Notes: generated from the letters alone by a model not told the origin. Counted from the first letter of the stretch, positions 27,893-35,995 are shown. The stretch is 36,201 nt of DNA from Saprospiraceae bacterium (GCA_028284395.1 JANQRV010000081.1:1-36201), one strand, 5' to 3'. Made by a program: numbers and translations.

Positions 27893-30166
27893 CTAGTGGG
27901 AGCATTCCACATCGTTCTTAGCCGTTTCCCTATCGGAACACTCATAAATCTTAATCAATTTCGACTTCCCTTTTACCTTCACTTCATCGACGTATTTAAA
28001 ATCGAAATTACCAGGATCAACTAAATGCTTAATGCCAGCACCACTAATAAGGATTGGCACACCATACTCTTTAGTTAGACTTTCAATTCTGGCCGCAGTA
28101 TTTACCGTGTCAGAAATAGTAGCAGCATCCATTCTGTCCTCGTCTCCTATGATCCCCATGATCAGGGAACCGGTGTGCATACCGATCCCTACTCGGATTG
28201 GGGAATTTCCCAAATGCTCTCTGTTGGCGTTAAACTTTTCTAATGCTTGCTGCATTCCAATTGCGGCCCCCAGTGCATCATCGGGTGATCTGGGGAAAAT
28301 GGCCATTATTCCATCCCCTAAATATTGATTTACGAAACCATCGTTGGCTCGGATTATTGGCCCCATTACGCTGTTGTAAGCTTGCACGAATTCGAAATTC
28401 TCTGCGGGAGTCATTTGTTCAGACAAAGTAGTGTAAGATCGGATATCAGAAAATAGTACGGTCACTGTTTGCTCCACATGATCTCCCAAACTCACCTCTC
28501 TGATATCGCGCTTACCGAGAGATCGGATGAATTCATTAGGTACGAATCGGCTAATGACCGCATTGATGCGCTTTTGATCATCTAGATTCTTTTGGAGGGC
28601 GAACTGTTTCTCGTCTTTGAGTTGATTGGTTCGAAAACCGTTGCTGAAGGAGAGAAAAATTAGCATTAAAATGACGCTTGTGTGAGATAAAAGCGAAACA
28701 TAGGGGTACAACCTCTCCAATAGGTAGGAAGATGGTTGCACCAACCTCGATGTATCCACAATTAGATAGAATAAAGCGACAATTGTTATGACCAGAACAA
28801 GGATAAACGCAAACAAATAAAATTTTTCATACTTCTGATTCGCTTTCTTCAATTCTCTGATCCTATAGACAGACAGGCCGAACCCAAGTAAGGGAAGCAC
28901 ATAAATGAGCGAGCCTCCCATTACCGCGAAAGTGAAACGAGTCATTGGATTGACACCCTGTTGCTGAAAAAATTGTGAAAAGTAAAATGAATTCCAAAAA
29001 ATCGTACCGAGGCCGCCAATAAAAATAAACGCAGCAATGATTCTCCTGGAAAATAGCGAATCCCTTTCAAACCGGAAGTAGATTTCAGCAAATTTTACTA
29101 TTCCAACAGAGAACAAGAAAATCCCGCCAAATGTCAGACTAATTTGCGGCACCAGTTCCCGTGACCAGGGTAATACATCAAATGAGAATTCCTTGTTGGT
29201 TATTAATAACAGGCCTAATATCAAGATGATGTAATAGAAATGGATGCGATCCTTCTCTATTACCAGTAGGAGTAAAAAATACAATATTTGAATACCAATG
29301 GCACCAAACATCAGGCCTTCAATCAGCTTACTACGCCCTCTTTTGGGCCACCAATCTTCTTGTACCAGCCCAATTTCCACAAGGTCCGGCCGGTCCCAAC
29401 TTTTTACTCCATTTAAGCGAACATATAACGCTGCCTTTTCGTCTTTCCTAATTACAAAACGAATCAGGTTATGGTGGCTTGGAATGACTTTCTCTCTTTT
29501 TGCTAAGGCTAATCCCGCGCTTTCTTGCACAACATCTCCATTTTCATGGACTAGCCAAGCGTCTATATTTTGCCAACTGTATTGGAAATAATCATTTTGT
29601 GCGAAGTGGAATAGATAGCTCTGCTCTTTTGTCGGATGGCCGCGCAGTATGATTTTTGCCCAATAGATATCTTCATTAAAAAACTGCTGCCTAGTATTAT
29701 TTCTTGTGAATAGGTCCTCATTGGCTCGAACCCTTTCAAAACTACTAGTTCCGGCATCATCTCGAAATATGTTTAAGTGATTATACCAATAGACGTTTTC
29801 TTCCCGAAATTCCAAAAGGTACCATCCAAACTTACGTTGGATCTCTTGCTTCTCCTTGTAAGCCTCTCGGCTTTTCTCAAATTCTCCAAGGGCAGAATAG
29901 CTTGTATGCAAATGAAAATAGCTATTCCCCAACAATAAAGAGTCTCCTAGTTTTTCCGAAATCTCCCGGTATTTCTGAGCTAGTTCCAACCTTTCATCTG
30001 GATTGAAAATACTACCAAGAAACTCGTTAATGCGATTCTTTAGATCAATCCGTTTTTGGACGGTAGCATCCTTCAACGCTTGTTCAAGCGAATCAACCGG
30101 ATTGGATTGAGCACATATTGATAGGGAGAGAAGAAGACAAAGAAATTGAAAAGAAATCGCTTTCAT
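27893..30166 (-). CDS. Membrane-bound class III adenylate/guanylate cyclase
   Basis: A 757-residue sensor cyclase. It has a signal peptide (ends CAQ), a helical repeat region (about 22-115), an extracytoplasmic beta-rich domain (about 150-270) similar to 7TMR-DISM extracellular domains, seven membrane helices (about 283-505), a coiled linker (about 512-540) and a class III cyclase domain (about 560-740). The metal-binding aspartates are D574 (LFSDIRSYTT) and D618 (YLGDGIMAIF). In the substrate-choosing pair, the usual Lys is Q615 (FVNQYLGD) while the Asp is kept at D686 (ISDTVNTAARIE). It probably converts an external signal into cAMP or cGMP; base preference is not predictable with Gln there. 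It is transcribed alone. Confidence 0.93.
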   Translation of the reverse strand: MKAISFQFLCLLLSLSICAQSNPVDSLEQALKDATVQKRIDLKNRINEFLGSIFNPDERLELAQKYREISEKLGDSLLLGNSYFHLHTSYSALGEFEKSREAYKEKQEIQRKFGWYLLEFREENVYWYNHLNIFRDDAGTSSFERVRANEDLFTRNNTRQQFFNEDIYWAKIILRGHPTKEQSYLFHFAQNDYFQYSWQNIDAWLVHENGDVVQESAGLALAKREKVIPSHHNLIRFVIRKDEKAALYVRLNGVKSWDRPDLVEIGLVQEDWWPKRGRSKLIEGLMFGAIGIQILYFLLLLVIEKDRIHFYYIILILGLLLITNKEFSFDVLPWSRELVPQISLTFGGIFLFSVGIVKFAEIYFRFERDSLFSRRIIAAFIFIGGLGTIFWNSFYFSQFFQQQGVNPMTRFTFAVMGGSLIYVLPLLGFGLSVYRIRELKKANQKYEKFYLFAFILVLVITIVALFYLIVDTSRLVQPSSYLLERLYPYVSLLSHTSVILMLIFLSFSNGFRTNQLKDEKQFALQKNLDDQKRINAVISRFVPNEFIRSLGKRDIREVSLGDHVEQTVTVLFSDIRSYTTLSEQMTPAENFEFVQAYNSVMGPIIRANDGFVNQYLGDGIMAIFPRSPDDALGAAIGMQQALEKFNANREHLGNSPIRVGIGMHTGSLIMGIIGDEDRMDAATISDTVNTAARIESLTKEYGVPILISGAGIKHLVDPGNFDFKYVDEVKVKGKSKLIKIYECSDRETAKNDVECSH

Positions 30167-30383
30167 GACGCCTTGGCCTGTTTTCTTGGATTATGGGTAT
30201 TGACGGACTAGACTTAGTTAAGTTAGCTAATTTTGAGGAAATTCAAGCAATTCCTTAAAGCTGCTATATAACTAAAAGCCCGTCGAAATAAATCCAACAG
30301 GCCAAATAAATTTGCTTAAAAACGCACCCAAATAGGTTAATGATCAAATCGAAGGTCTGACCGAACGAACTTATCAACGGGGA

Positions 30384-30508
30384 TTAGCAGCGCTGCTTCA
30401 TGCTAACCTTTAATTACAACTTACGGCACTTTAACCATGAAAGACTATCGCGAGCTGCATGGGGGTAAAAAATGATGCCTTTGCCGGTCAATTAAAGAAA
30501 TTTCAAAC
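30384..30508 (+). pseudogene. Decayed duplicate of the 3' end of the TonB-receptor gene
   Basis: This 125-bp stretch aligns with 27591-27722, the last codons and downstream flank of the TonB-dependent receptor gene. Shared blocks include cagcgct-cttcatgctaacctt and atgaaagactatcg-gagctgcatgg. The copy lacks 11 bp (taaggggacga in the original), which shifts the frame. The similarity extends past the stop codon into the 3' flank and ends at about 30508, so it is a relic of a second receptor copy or a partial duplication. It sits in the 387-bp gap between the cyclase and the 8-TM gene; the rest of that gap holds nothing I can name. Confidence 0.85.
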
Positions 30509-30553
30509 CAATTCGTTGTCCACTCAATGAAGTACATATCTTGACATTTGAGG

Positions 30554-31579
30554 TTATAACCATTTTAGCAGGGCTACGATCGTCGAAGCCAATATCCCTA
30601 TGAAAGCGAATGTTGTAGCTGTAGCCAAATGTGGTTTATCTGCCGTGGAGGCACTGGTCAGGAATTCTGTAATCCAAGTCGCTGGATATTTGGCTACCAG
30701 TGCCAGGAACAAGATTGAGAGATAAATCAGTGTTGGAATAAATGTAGTGTGCATAATCCAGAAGTATGGATCAATGCCAAATGCCGAACCATCACGAAAC
30801 TTGAAAAGTAGGATGTTTATGGCTTCTGCATGTGTAATCTCTTCCGGAGTGCCAAGCAATCCATAGTAAAGGGCTACAGTTGCCAAAAATGCTGCGATAG
30901 CTATGTCAAAAAGAATTGCAAAGAGGGTAAAGGGGAATAAATTAGCCTTTTGAATCCACAATAGAATTTGGTATGTACACAGGATTGTGATGACATCACA
31001 GATCACATTAGCAACTATTAGTTTCTGAAAAAAGTTAAACTCATAGTGCATATAGTCACCTCCAAAACCAGAAATCAAAGCGGCTTTGTAGAGATAGTTG
31101 CCAAAGGTGATTACCACAATGGAGAGTAATGAAATCGCTAATATGAGATCCTTTCTTTTCTCACTAATTATTTTTTGATTCTTAGGTAAAAAAAATAATC
31201 CTACCACCGGAATTATCACAAGAATAAGTATGTAAGAACTCAATGCAGGTGAAAACCATTTTATGTCACTCTGCCCCCATTGTCTTATCATCAGAAACCC
31301 ATCTAATAGATCGATGATGGTCAAAAGGGCGATCACAAAAATTATAATCCATTTAGCTGGGTATTTCTCTCCAATTTTGATGTATGTATCTGGTCTTAAT
31401 AATTTTTGGAACAATGAATGGATACCAATTCCCTCTAGACGACTCCACAGATCAGCGTACTTCTCTCTAGTTACCCTCTGTTTTTCATCATTCTGCCGGG
31501 CATCTAGCATCTTAAAGTATGCAACTAAAACCCCACAGATAGCAGCAATTACAATCAGGATATCTATAAGCGTTTCCAT
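30554..31579 (-). CDS. Uncharacterised 8-TM membrane protein
   Basis: A 341-residue protein with about eight hydrophobic segments (2-22, 76-97, 112-132, 144-170, 186-210, 215-243, 280-300, 320-341) and short charged loops. I do not recognise a family. The first segment is followed by a basic DARQNDEKQRVTREKYADLW stretch, suggesting a cytoplasmic loop after TM1. It lies downstream on the same strand as the two double-glycine micropeptides but 376 bp away, so a shared transcript is possible but unproven. If the peptides are exported effectors, a polytopic neighbour like this is a candidate for immunity or export; nothing in the sequence shows that directly. Confidence 0.72.
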   Translation of the reverse strand: METLIDILIVIAAICGVLVAYFKMLDARQNDEKQRVTREKYADLWSRLEGIGIHSLFQKLLRPDTYIKIGEKYPAKWIIIFVIALLTIIDLLDGFLMIRQWGQSDIKWFSPALSSYILILVIIPVVGLFFLPKNQKIISEKRKDLILAISLLSIVVITFGNYLYKAALISGFGGDYMHYEFNFFQKLIVANVICDVITILCTYQILLWIQKANLFPFTLFAILFDIAIAAFLATVALYYGLLGTPEEITHAEAINILLFKFRDGSAFGIDPYFWIMHTTFIPTLIYLSILFLALVAKYPATWITEFLTSASTADKPHLATATTFAFIGILASTIVALLKWL

Positions 31580-31955
31580 ATACGTAAAATATAAATACTA
31601 CTCCTCTACTTTCAAAAACAATTCGACCAAACACACATATCAAAATAGTAACTAACTGAATAAACATATTATGTTCGGGACAAAAGAGCCTCTGAACTCA
31701 CGAAAGCCCAACGCAGGTGGATACATGAATTATACCATTCTGGAAAAGCGAAAAAGAGTGCGTTTTTACGGAGGAGGTCAATTCAAAAGAAGAAGTTTGA
31801 AGAGGCTGACAAAATCATAAGTGAGTTTTGTCTCAGGGCAAGCAAGGTCATAACTTACTCAAACGAAGGTTCACTCCGTAGATTTTGAGATCATCTCTTA
31901 TGAGACGATCATCGAAATAATCTCCAATAAATAGAGTCAGATAAAAGATTGGCTA
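31580..31955. other. Intergenic region between the 8-TM gene and micropeptide genes
   Basis: No clear gene is present. A 49-codon plus frame (31671-31820) ends in a basic tail and resembles nothing I know. A hairpin with a 9-bp stem and one mismatch lies at 31889-31910 (GATCATCTC, loop TTAT, GAGACGATC), just downstream of the micropeptide genes as transcribed; it lacks a T run. Confidence 0.45.
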
Positions 31956-32099
31956 TTAATCTATATTAGACCTTCTATTAGCCAACGCTCGCTTAATTCC
32001 TCCCTTGATACTTTCCGATTGTTTCTTATTCAAAGCCAAGGCTAAAAATTTAGGATCTACAAAAACAGACTTTTTGGAATTCAAATTCTGGGTCTTCAT
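31956..32099 (-). CDS. Double-glycine leader micropeptide 1 (47 aa)
   Basis: A 47-codon gene with ATG at 32099. The leader-like part ends FLALALNKKQSESIKGG (GG at 33-34), the form of leaders cut by C39 bacteriocin-type transporters: hydrophobic residues then a polar helix and Gly-Gly. The predicted tail is IKRALANRRSNID (13 residues). A paralogue of exactly the same length lies 59 bp upstream, and both gene and flank align. Substitutions fall mainly in the leader's first half while LNSxxSV, KFLALALNK, IKGGIKRA and the RSNID end are kept, which suggests selection on the protein. An upstream in-frame ATG would add MLFHQKLSI but has no counterpart in the paralogue. No C39 transporter or modifying enzyme is in the window. 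It could be a signalling peptide, a bacteriocin or a RiPP precursor. Confidence 0.65.
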   Translation of the reverse strand: MKTQNLNSKKSVFVDPKFLALALNKKQSESIKGGIKRALANRRSNID

Positions 32100-32158
32100 A
32101 ATTGATAACTTTTGATGAAATAACATCTGTGGCTGTAATATTTATCCTTACTGATACA

Positions 32159-32302
32159 TTAATCAATATTTGAGCGGCTATTGGCGTATGCGCGCTTAAT
32201 TCCACCCTTGATATTCTTTGATTGCTCTTTATTCAAAGCCAAGGCCAAAAACTTCGAATCCAGTAAAACGGACACTTCGGAATTTAAATTCTGAGTCTTC
32301 AC
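32159..32302 (-). CDS. Double-glycine leader micropeptide 2 (47 aa)
   Basis: A paralogue of the neighbouring 47-residue peptide, same length and strand, 59 bp before it. It starts at GTG (32302), aligned with the ATG of its sister; an in-frame stop lies four codons upstream, so no longer form exists. The leader ends FLALALNKEQSKNIKGG and the tail is IKRAYANSRSNID, differing from the sister tail at two of 13 positions. The two genes read towards the 8-TM membrane protein gene. The change of ATG to GTG may mean lower expression or early decay. Confidence 0.6.
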   Translation of the reverse strand: MKTQNLNSEVSVLLDSKFLALALNKEQSKNIKGGIKRAYANSRSNID

Positions 32303-32363
32303 AATTGACAGATTTTATTGAAACAATATGTGTGAATATAAGATATATTATATAACCAAATAA

Positions 32364-32720
32364 CTAATCCTGTACACACCGACAGGAGAGTCCCAATATC
32401 TTATCATAATAATATGGTGCTACTTCCTGAGGGCCATCAAAATTAAAGTGGCAATTCCAAACTTTGCCATCCTCCTTGGCAATGACTCGCGGAGTGCTAC
32501 TCCAATAGTAGCCGTTACAACTAAGGTATTAAAATTTGCCATCTGCGGTGCGAATCCCCCCTGCAGAGCATCAAATCCACTTTCTCCTGTTTTCAGAAGG
32601 GAAAAAAATCTTCTTCATTTCGATCATGGAAGCTGATTGGTTCTTCCACTCCTCAATAGTTGGTATCCTCCAATCGCCTCCCAATAATTTACAGGCCTCC
32701 TTTGAGATGGTTCGGTTTTA
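32364..32720 (-). pseudogene. FISUMP-domain pseudogene
   Basis: Pieces of a FISUMP domain occur in order but in different frames: SKEACKLLGGDWRIPTIEEW (about 32702-32643), then GESGFDALQGG in the next frame (about 32587-32555), then a return at a six-G run to the first frame, a TAA, and NGYYWSSTPRV to the terminal LSCRCVQD and stop (32364-32366). At least two frameshifts and one in-frame stop are present and the N-terminal scaffold is gone. The end matches the SCRC-V/I-HD ends of the two intact FISUMP genes upstream, so this is a third, dead member of the same tandem set. Confidence 0.85.
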
Positions 32721-32741
32721 CCCCTATCTCTGTGTGACCTC

Positions 32742-32788
32742 CTTTCCCGGTAGGATGCGAACCTGCAACCTCCTGATCCATAGTCAGG
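32742..32788 (-). pseudogene. tRNA 3'-half remnant
   Basis: On the minus strand, a 5-bp anticodon stem (CCTGA/TCAGG, 32788-32772) encloses the 7-nt loop CTATGGA, then a 5-nt variable loop and a T-arm-like GCAGG-TTCGCAT-CCTAC (32766-32750) with one mismatch and C where A58 is expected. No D-arm or 5' acceptor strand precedes it, so it cannot be a working tRNA. It may be a leftover attachment site from an element that integrated in a tRNA gene. The loop reads ATG, possibly a changed His anticodon. Confidence 0.55.
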
Positions 32789-32884
32789 CAAAATAACTTA
32801 AAATTGAACTAAAAAATTTACAAAAAAACTATGTAGTTTGATTACTTTCCAAGTGTATTCGGTTCCATTATGCATAAAGCTTCC

Positions 32885-33049
32885 TCACTCAGATCTTTGC
32901 CTTTTAATCTTCAGCCTTCTCTGCTCCGTCGCATAGTCATTTAGATAAACAGTTACCATATGCAGCAAGTATTGTTTGAAAGTCAATTTGGTGACCATTA
33001 CTTCTTTCTTTGGACATGGTTTGGAGGGATTTATGTTCTGGAAATTCAT
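32885..33049 (-). CDS. Possible small protein (54 aa)
   Basis: A 54-codon frame starting 13 bp after the stop of the EAD11-like/FISUMP gene. It is basic and helical in its second half (TFKQYLLHMVTVYLNDY then EQRRLKIKRQRSE). I recognise no family. Position and spacing favour a real last gene of the FISUMP pair's transcript, but a chance frame cannot be excluded. Confidence 0.35.
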   Translation of the reverse strand: MNFQNINPSKPCPKKEVMVTKLTFKQYLLHMVTVYLNDYATEQRRLKIKRQRSE

Positions 33050-33062
33050 ATTACCAAATAAT

Positions 33063-33926
33063 TTAATCGTGAACACAACGACATGAACTTCCAAAAGACC
33101 TCCTGCCGTTGCCCAGGCCCAGCTTCTGATCATGGCTGCCGAAGAAGAAGTGCCAGGCGTTATCCTCGTCCCAAGCAGAACTACTCCAGTAGTAGCCGTT
33201 GTAATCTAGGGCCCAGAAACTTCCATCGGGGTAGCGGTCGCCACCCAGCAGGGCATCAAATCCACTTTCTCCTCCTACAAGCAGTTTTTTGTATGCTGCT
33301 TTGCCGCTCCCTTTTACTCCACTAGTATAAACCCCACCATAAAGATTGGCTAACGCTTCCCATTCTTCCTTTGTCGGTAATCGCCAATTTCCTGCCAGCT
33401 TTTTACAAGCTGTATTTGCGGCCTCCCAAGTGTATAAGCGCCCGTATTTTTTACAATTTTCATCATTATTATAACACCAACTATAATCGACATCAATGTC
33501 TAAGTTCTCAGCCATCCAAGTTTTACCTGCTATCTCTATTGTCTTGTAATAGGGACCTGTGAATTTAATTACCAGAAACCCAACAATTGTTGCTGTCCCG
33601 ATTCCAAGTGCGGCAAATAAAATCAAACTGCTCCTACTGCGAGAACCAAGTGTATTAACTATATGAGCTTGTTCGTAGTTGTGCAAAGCTGTAATCAGGG
33701 CTTTGTTGATTTTGGCAGCTTCAATATTGTACTCGCTAGTAGATAGCACCCCGTCCCGTTGCTGATTACTAAGTCTTTGAAACCGATTAGATAATTGAAG
33801 GAACTTTCTACGATAAATTCTATTCTTGATACTGCTAAGTAATTTTAGGGCTTCTCCTGTCTGCCCTTCAGCAATTAGCAATTCTGCTTGAGTTATTATT
33901 TCGTTGGTTTCTTTTCCTTGAGACAT
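33063..33926 (-). CDS. EAD11-like / TM / FISUMP membrane protein
   Basis: A 287-residue protein from the ATG at 33926 (a GTG at 33953 would add nine residues). Residues about 6-85 (IITQAELLIAEGQTGEALKLL, then a LSNRFQRLSNQQRDGVLS segment and a KINKALITAL helix) resemble effector-associated domain 11 (EAD11), a small adaptor usually joined to TIR, caspase-like or STAND NTPase proteins in bacterial conflict systems. One TM segment follows (about 100-121), then a FISUMP domain (about 126-287: YGRLYTWEAA, NWRLPTKEEW, GESGFDALLGG, NGYYWSSS, SSCRCVHD). Expected topology is adaptor inside, FISUMP outside. It lies 50 bp after a TM-FISUMP gene. EAD11 is my reading of the pattern, not a search result. 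Confidence 0.82.
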   Translation of the reverse strand: MSQGKETNEIITQAELLIAEGQTGEALKLLSSIKNRIYRRKFLQLSNRFQRLSNQQRDGVLSTSEYNIEAAKINKALITALHNYEQAHIVNTLGSRSRSSLILFAALGIGTATIVGFLVIKFTGPYYKTIEIAGKTWMAENLDIDVDYSWCYNNDENCKKYGRLYTWEAANTACKKLAGNWRLPTKEEWEALANLYGGVYTSGVKGSGKAAYKKLLVGGESGFDALLGGDRYPDGSFWALDYNGYYWSSSAWDEDNAWHFFFGSHDQKLGLGNGRRSFGSSCRCVHD

Positions 33927-33976
33927 TGTGAAGGGACTGATATTATTGAACACAAAAAATCGAATAGTTAAATAGC

Positions 33977-34726
33977 CTAATCATGAATGCAGCGGCAGGA
34001 AAATCCCAAAACCTTGTTGCCAATGCTCATTTCCAACGTCTGATCAGCACCGTCGAAATTGAAATGCCAGGCATTATCATCATCCTGGTCAGTACTGCTC
34101 CAGTAGTAGCCGTCGTGCCCCAGCAAAAGGGATTCTGTACCAGAATAGCGACTCATACCACTCATTGGGGCATGGAAGCCACTTTTCCCTCCTTTAGATA
34201 GTTGCTGATATGAAACCCTTGGTTCGCCCACTCTGATTTCGATTTCGCTGTCCACATACCCCCCATAGGTACGAGCAAGCTTTTCCCATTGTGTTGCAGT
34301 TGGCAACTTCCAACCATTTCCCAATTCTTTGCAAGCCCGCCAGGCCGCTTCCTTGGTATAGAGTCGCCCAAATATTTCGCACATTGAGGAACTTCTATCA
34401 TAGCACCATGAATCTCGGATTTCAATATTAATATTCTTGGTTATCCATTTTTGACCATCTTTCATTATGCTCCATGTATAGACAGTTCCTTTATGGAAAA
34501 AACTACCAGTATCCCCTATATTTAGAATGTTGTCCTTGAATTTTTCATATTGGTTCTTATCGATTTTAGATTTGTATTTCTCCTCATGATTATTTTGCCT
34601 TTTTTCTTTTCTGATATCAACATAATCTTTAACAAATGGCTGACTGAGCATTCCGATTAATCCAATAACTGCAGCCAACAAAATGTATACTCCATTTATT
34701 CTAGCAGCTTCCTTTGCATCTGACAT
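33977..34726 (-). CDS. TM-anchored FISUMP-domain protein
   Basis: A 249-residue protein with a single N-terminal TM segment (about 10-32), a charged linker (about 36-70, rich in Lys/Glu/Asn) and a FISUMP domain (about 84-249): ITKNINIEIRDSWCYD, FGRLYTKEAAWRACKELGNGWKLPT, GKSGFHAPMSG, DGYYWSSTDQDDDNAWHFNFDG and the closing FSCRCIHD. It precedes the EAD11-like/FISUMP gene and shares its terminal motif, so the two are tandem paralogues in the FISUMP part only. The biological role of FISUMP domains is unknown; the Trp/Gly-rich core resembles formylglycine-enzyme/C-type-lectin-like folds, which is inference. Confidence 0.85.
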   Translation of the reverse strand: MSDAKEAARINGVYILLAAVIGLIGMLSQPFVKDYVDIRKEKRQNNHEEKYKSKIDKNQYEKFKDNILNIGDTGSFFHKGTVYTWSIMKDGQKWITKNINIEIRDSWCYDRSSSMCEIFGRLYTKEAAWRACKELGNGWKLPTATQWEKLARTYGGYVDSEIEIRVGEPRVSYQQLSKGGKSGFHAPMSGMSRYSGTESLLLGHDGYYWSSTDQDDDNAWHFNFDGADQTLEMSIGNKVLGFSCRCIHD

Positions 34727-34812
34727 TAGTAAAGGGATTTACAATTCAATATAAAAAATTCCCATTTCGATTACACCAAAAACTGATCTGCAGTTAAGAC
34801 AAAACTCAAATG

Positions 34813-35148
34813 TTAGTCAAAAAAAGCCCAACTAACGCTAATTAAAATTAAATTGTCATAAATTTGATTATCCAATTTCTTTTTCTGGATCCTTTCACAA
34901 AAGGCGGCTTTTGTCATTTTGCAAAATTGCCTCCTGATCGTGTTGTAATATGCTTCAATGAAATCGAAACATTCCGTCTGAGCATCCTCCAGGTTGATAA
35001 AAGCCCCTTTCTGTATCACCTCTGCTTTGAAGCGCGAAAATAGTGATTCGGCGAAAGCGTTGTCATAATGATTGTCTTTGCGAGTCATGCTTTGCCGAAA
35101 ACGCAGTTTGGTCAGCCGCTTTCGAAATTTCACCGAACTGTATTGTGA
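34813..35148 (-). pseudogene. IS3-family transposase OrfB, 3' fragment
   Basis: About 111 codons matching the C-terminal end of the IS3 integrase core: SQYSSVKFRKRL, RQSMTRKDNHYDNAFAESLFSRFKAE with the catalytic Glu of the DDE triad, and FDFIEAYYNTIRRQF. The first two catalytic Asp residues and OrfA are absent, so it is inactive. The frame is open to 35172, but codons beyond about 35148 belong to the adjoining IS256 sequence. Confidence 0.85.
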
Positions 35149-35992
35149 TTTTCTGGCAGAGATGTATGGCATCGAAGTGTCCTCGGCAACGATCAGCCGT
35201 GTTACGGATAAGATCGTACCCTTACTTCAGGAATGGCGTTCACAGCCTTTAGAAGCAGTTTACCCCTTTGTCTGGCTTGATGCCATTCACTACAAAGTTC
35301 GACATGAAGGACGGGTAGTAAATAAAGCGGTCTACTGCATTCTGGGCGTTAACCAGGAAGGATATAAGGATCTGTTAGGGCTTTATATTGGCCAAAATGA
35401 AGGAGCCAAGCATTGGCTGCAGATATTGACCGACCTTCAAAACCGAGGTGTTGAAGATATTTTCATTGCTTGCATCGACAATCTATCTGGATTTGCAGAT
35501 GCGATTGAAAGTATCTTGCCCAAAACCGAAGTACAGCTTTGTATCGTTCATCAGGTGCGTAATTCTAGAAAATACATCGCCTGGAAAGAAGTCAAAGTCT
35601 TTATCCGGGATCTTAAGCAAGTGTATCAGGCTTCCACCAAAGAACTGGCAGAACGTAACCTGGATAAACTGGAAACCACCTGGAGAAGCAAATATCCGGT
35701 AGTCATTGCTTCGTGGCGTAAGAATTGGGATCGACTTTCAAATTATTTTCAGTACGCTCCGCAAATTCGAAAGGTCATTTACACCACCAATATCATCGAA
35801 GGCTTTCATCGCCAGCTGCGCAAAGTCACCAAAACCAAAGGTGCCTTTTCCTCCAACGATGCGCTTATGAAGCTACTTTATCTGGTTCAGGAAGATCTTA
35901 CCAGCAAGTGGAACCGACCCGTACACAACTGGAATCAGACCCTATCACAATTATCTATTATTTTTGAGGACCGGCTAAGGTTGGATCTCTAG
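35141..35992 (+). pseudogene. IS256-family transposase, 5'-truncated
   Basis: About 283 codons of a mutator/IS256-type transposase, from DFLAEMYGIEVS to the natural stop. The DDE set seems present: D in FVWLDAIHYKVR, D in FIACIDNLSGF and E in TTNIIEGFHRQL. The N-terminal portion, normally about 130-150 residues, is missing, its place taken by the IS3 fragment, so it is probably inactive. The frame can be read from a TTG at 35072, but those codons are antisense to the IS3 gene. ACIDNLSGF replaces the more usual DGLKGF. Confidence 0.88.
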
Positions 35993-35995
35993 GGA

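Noticed and set aside
31671..31820. 49-codon plus-strand frame with a basic C-terminus
   Set aside because: No similarity to anything I know, no paralogue, and opposite in strand to its neighbours; a chance frame is as likely.
35072..35140. First codons of the plus-strand frame leading into the IS256 transposase
   Set aside because: They are antisense to the IS3 transposase fragment and show no IS256 similarity; the homology begins at about 35141.
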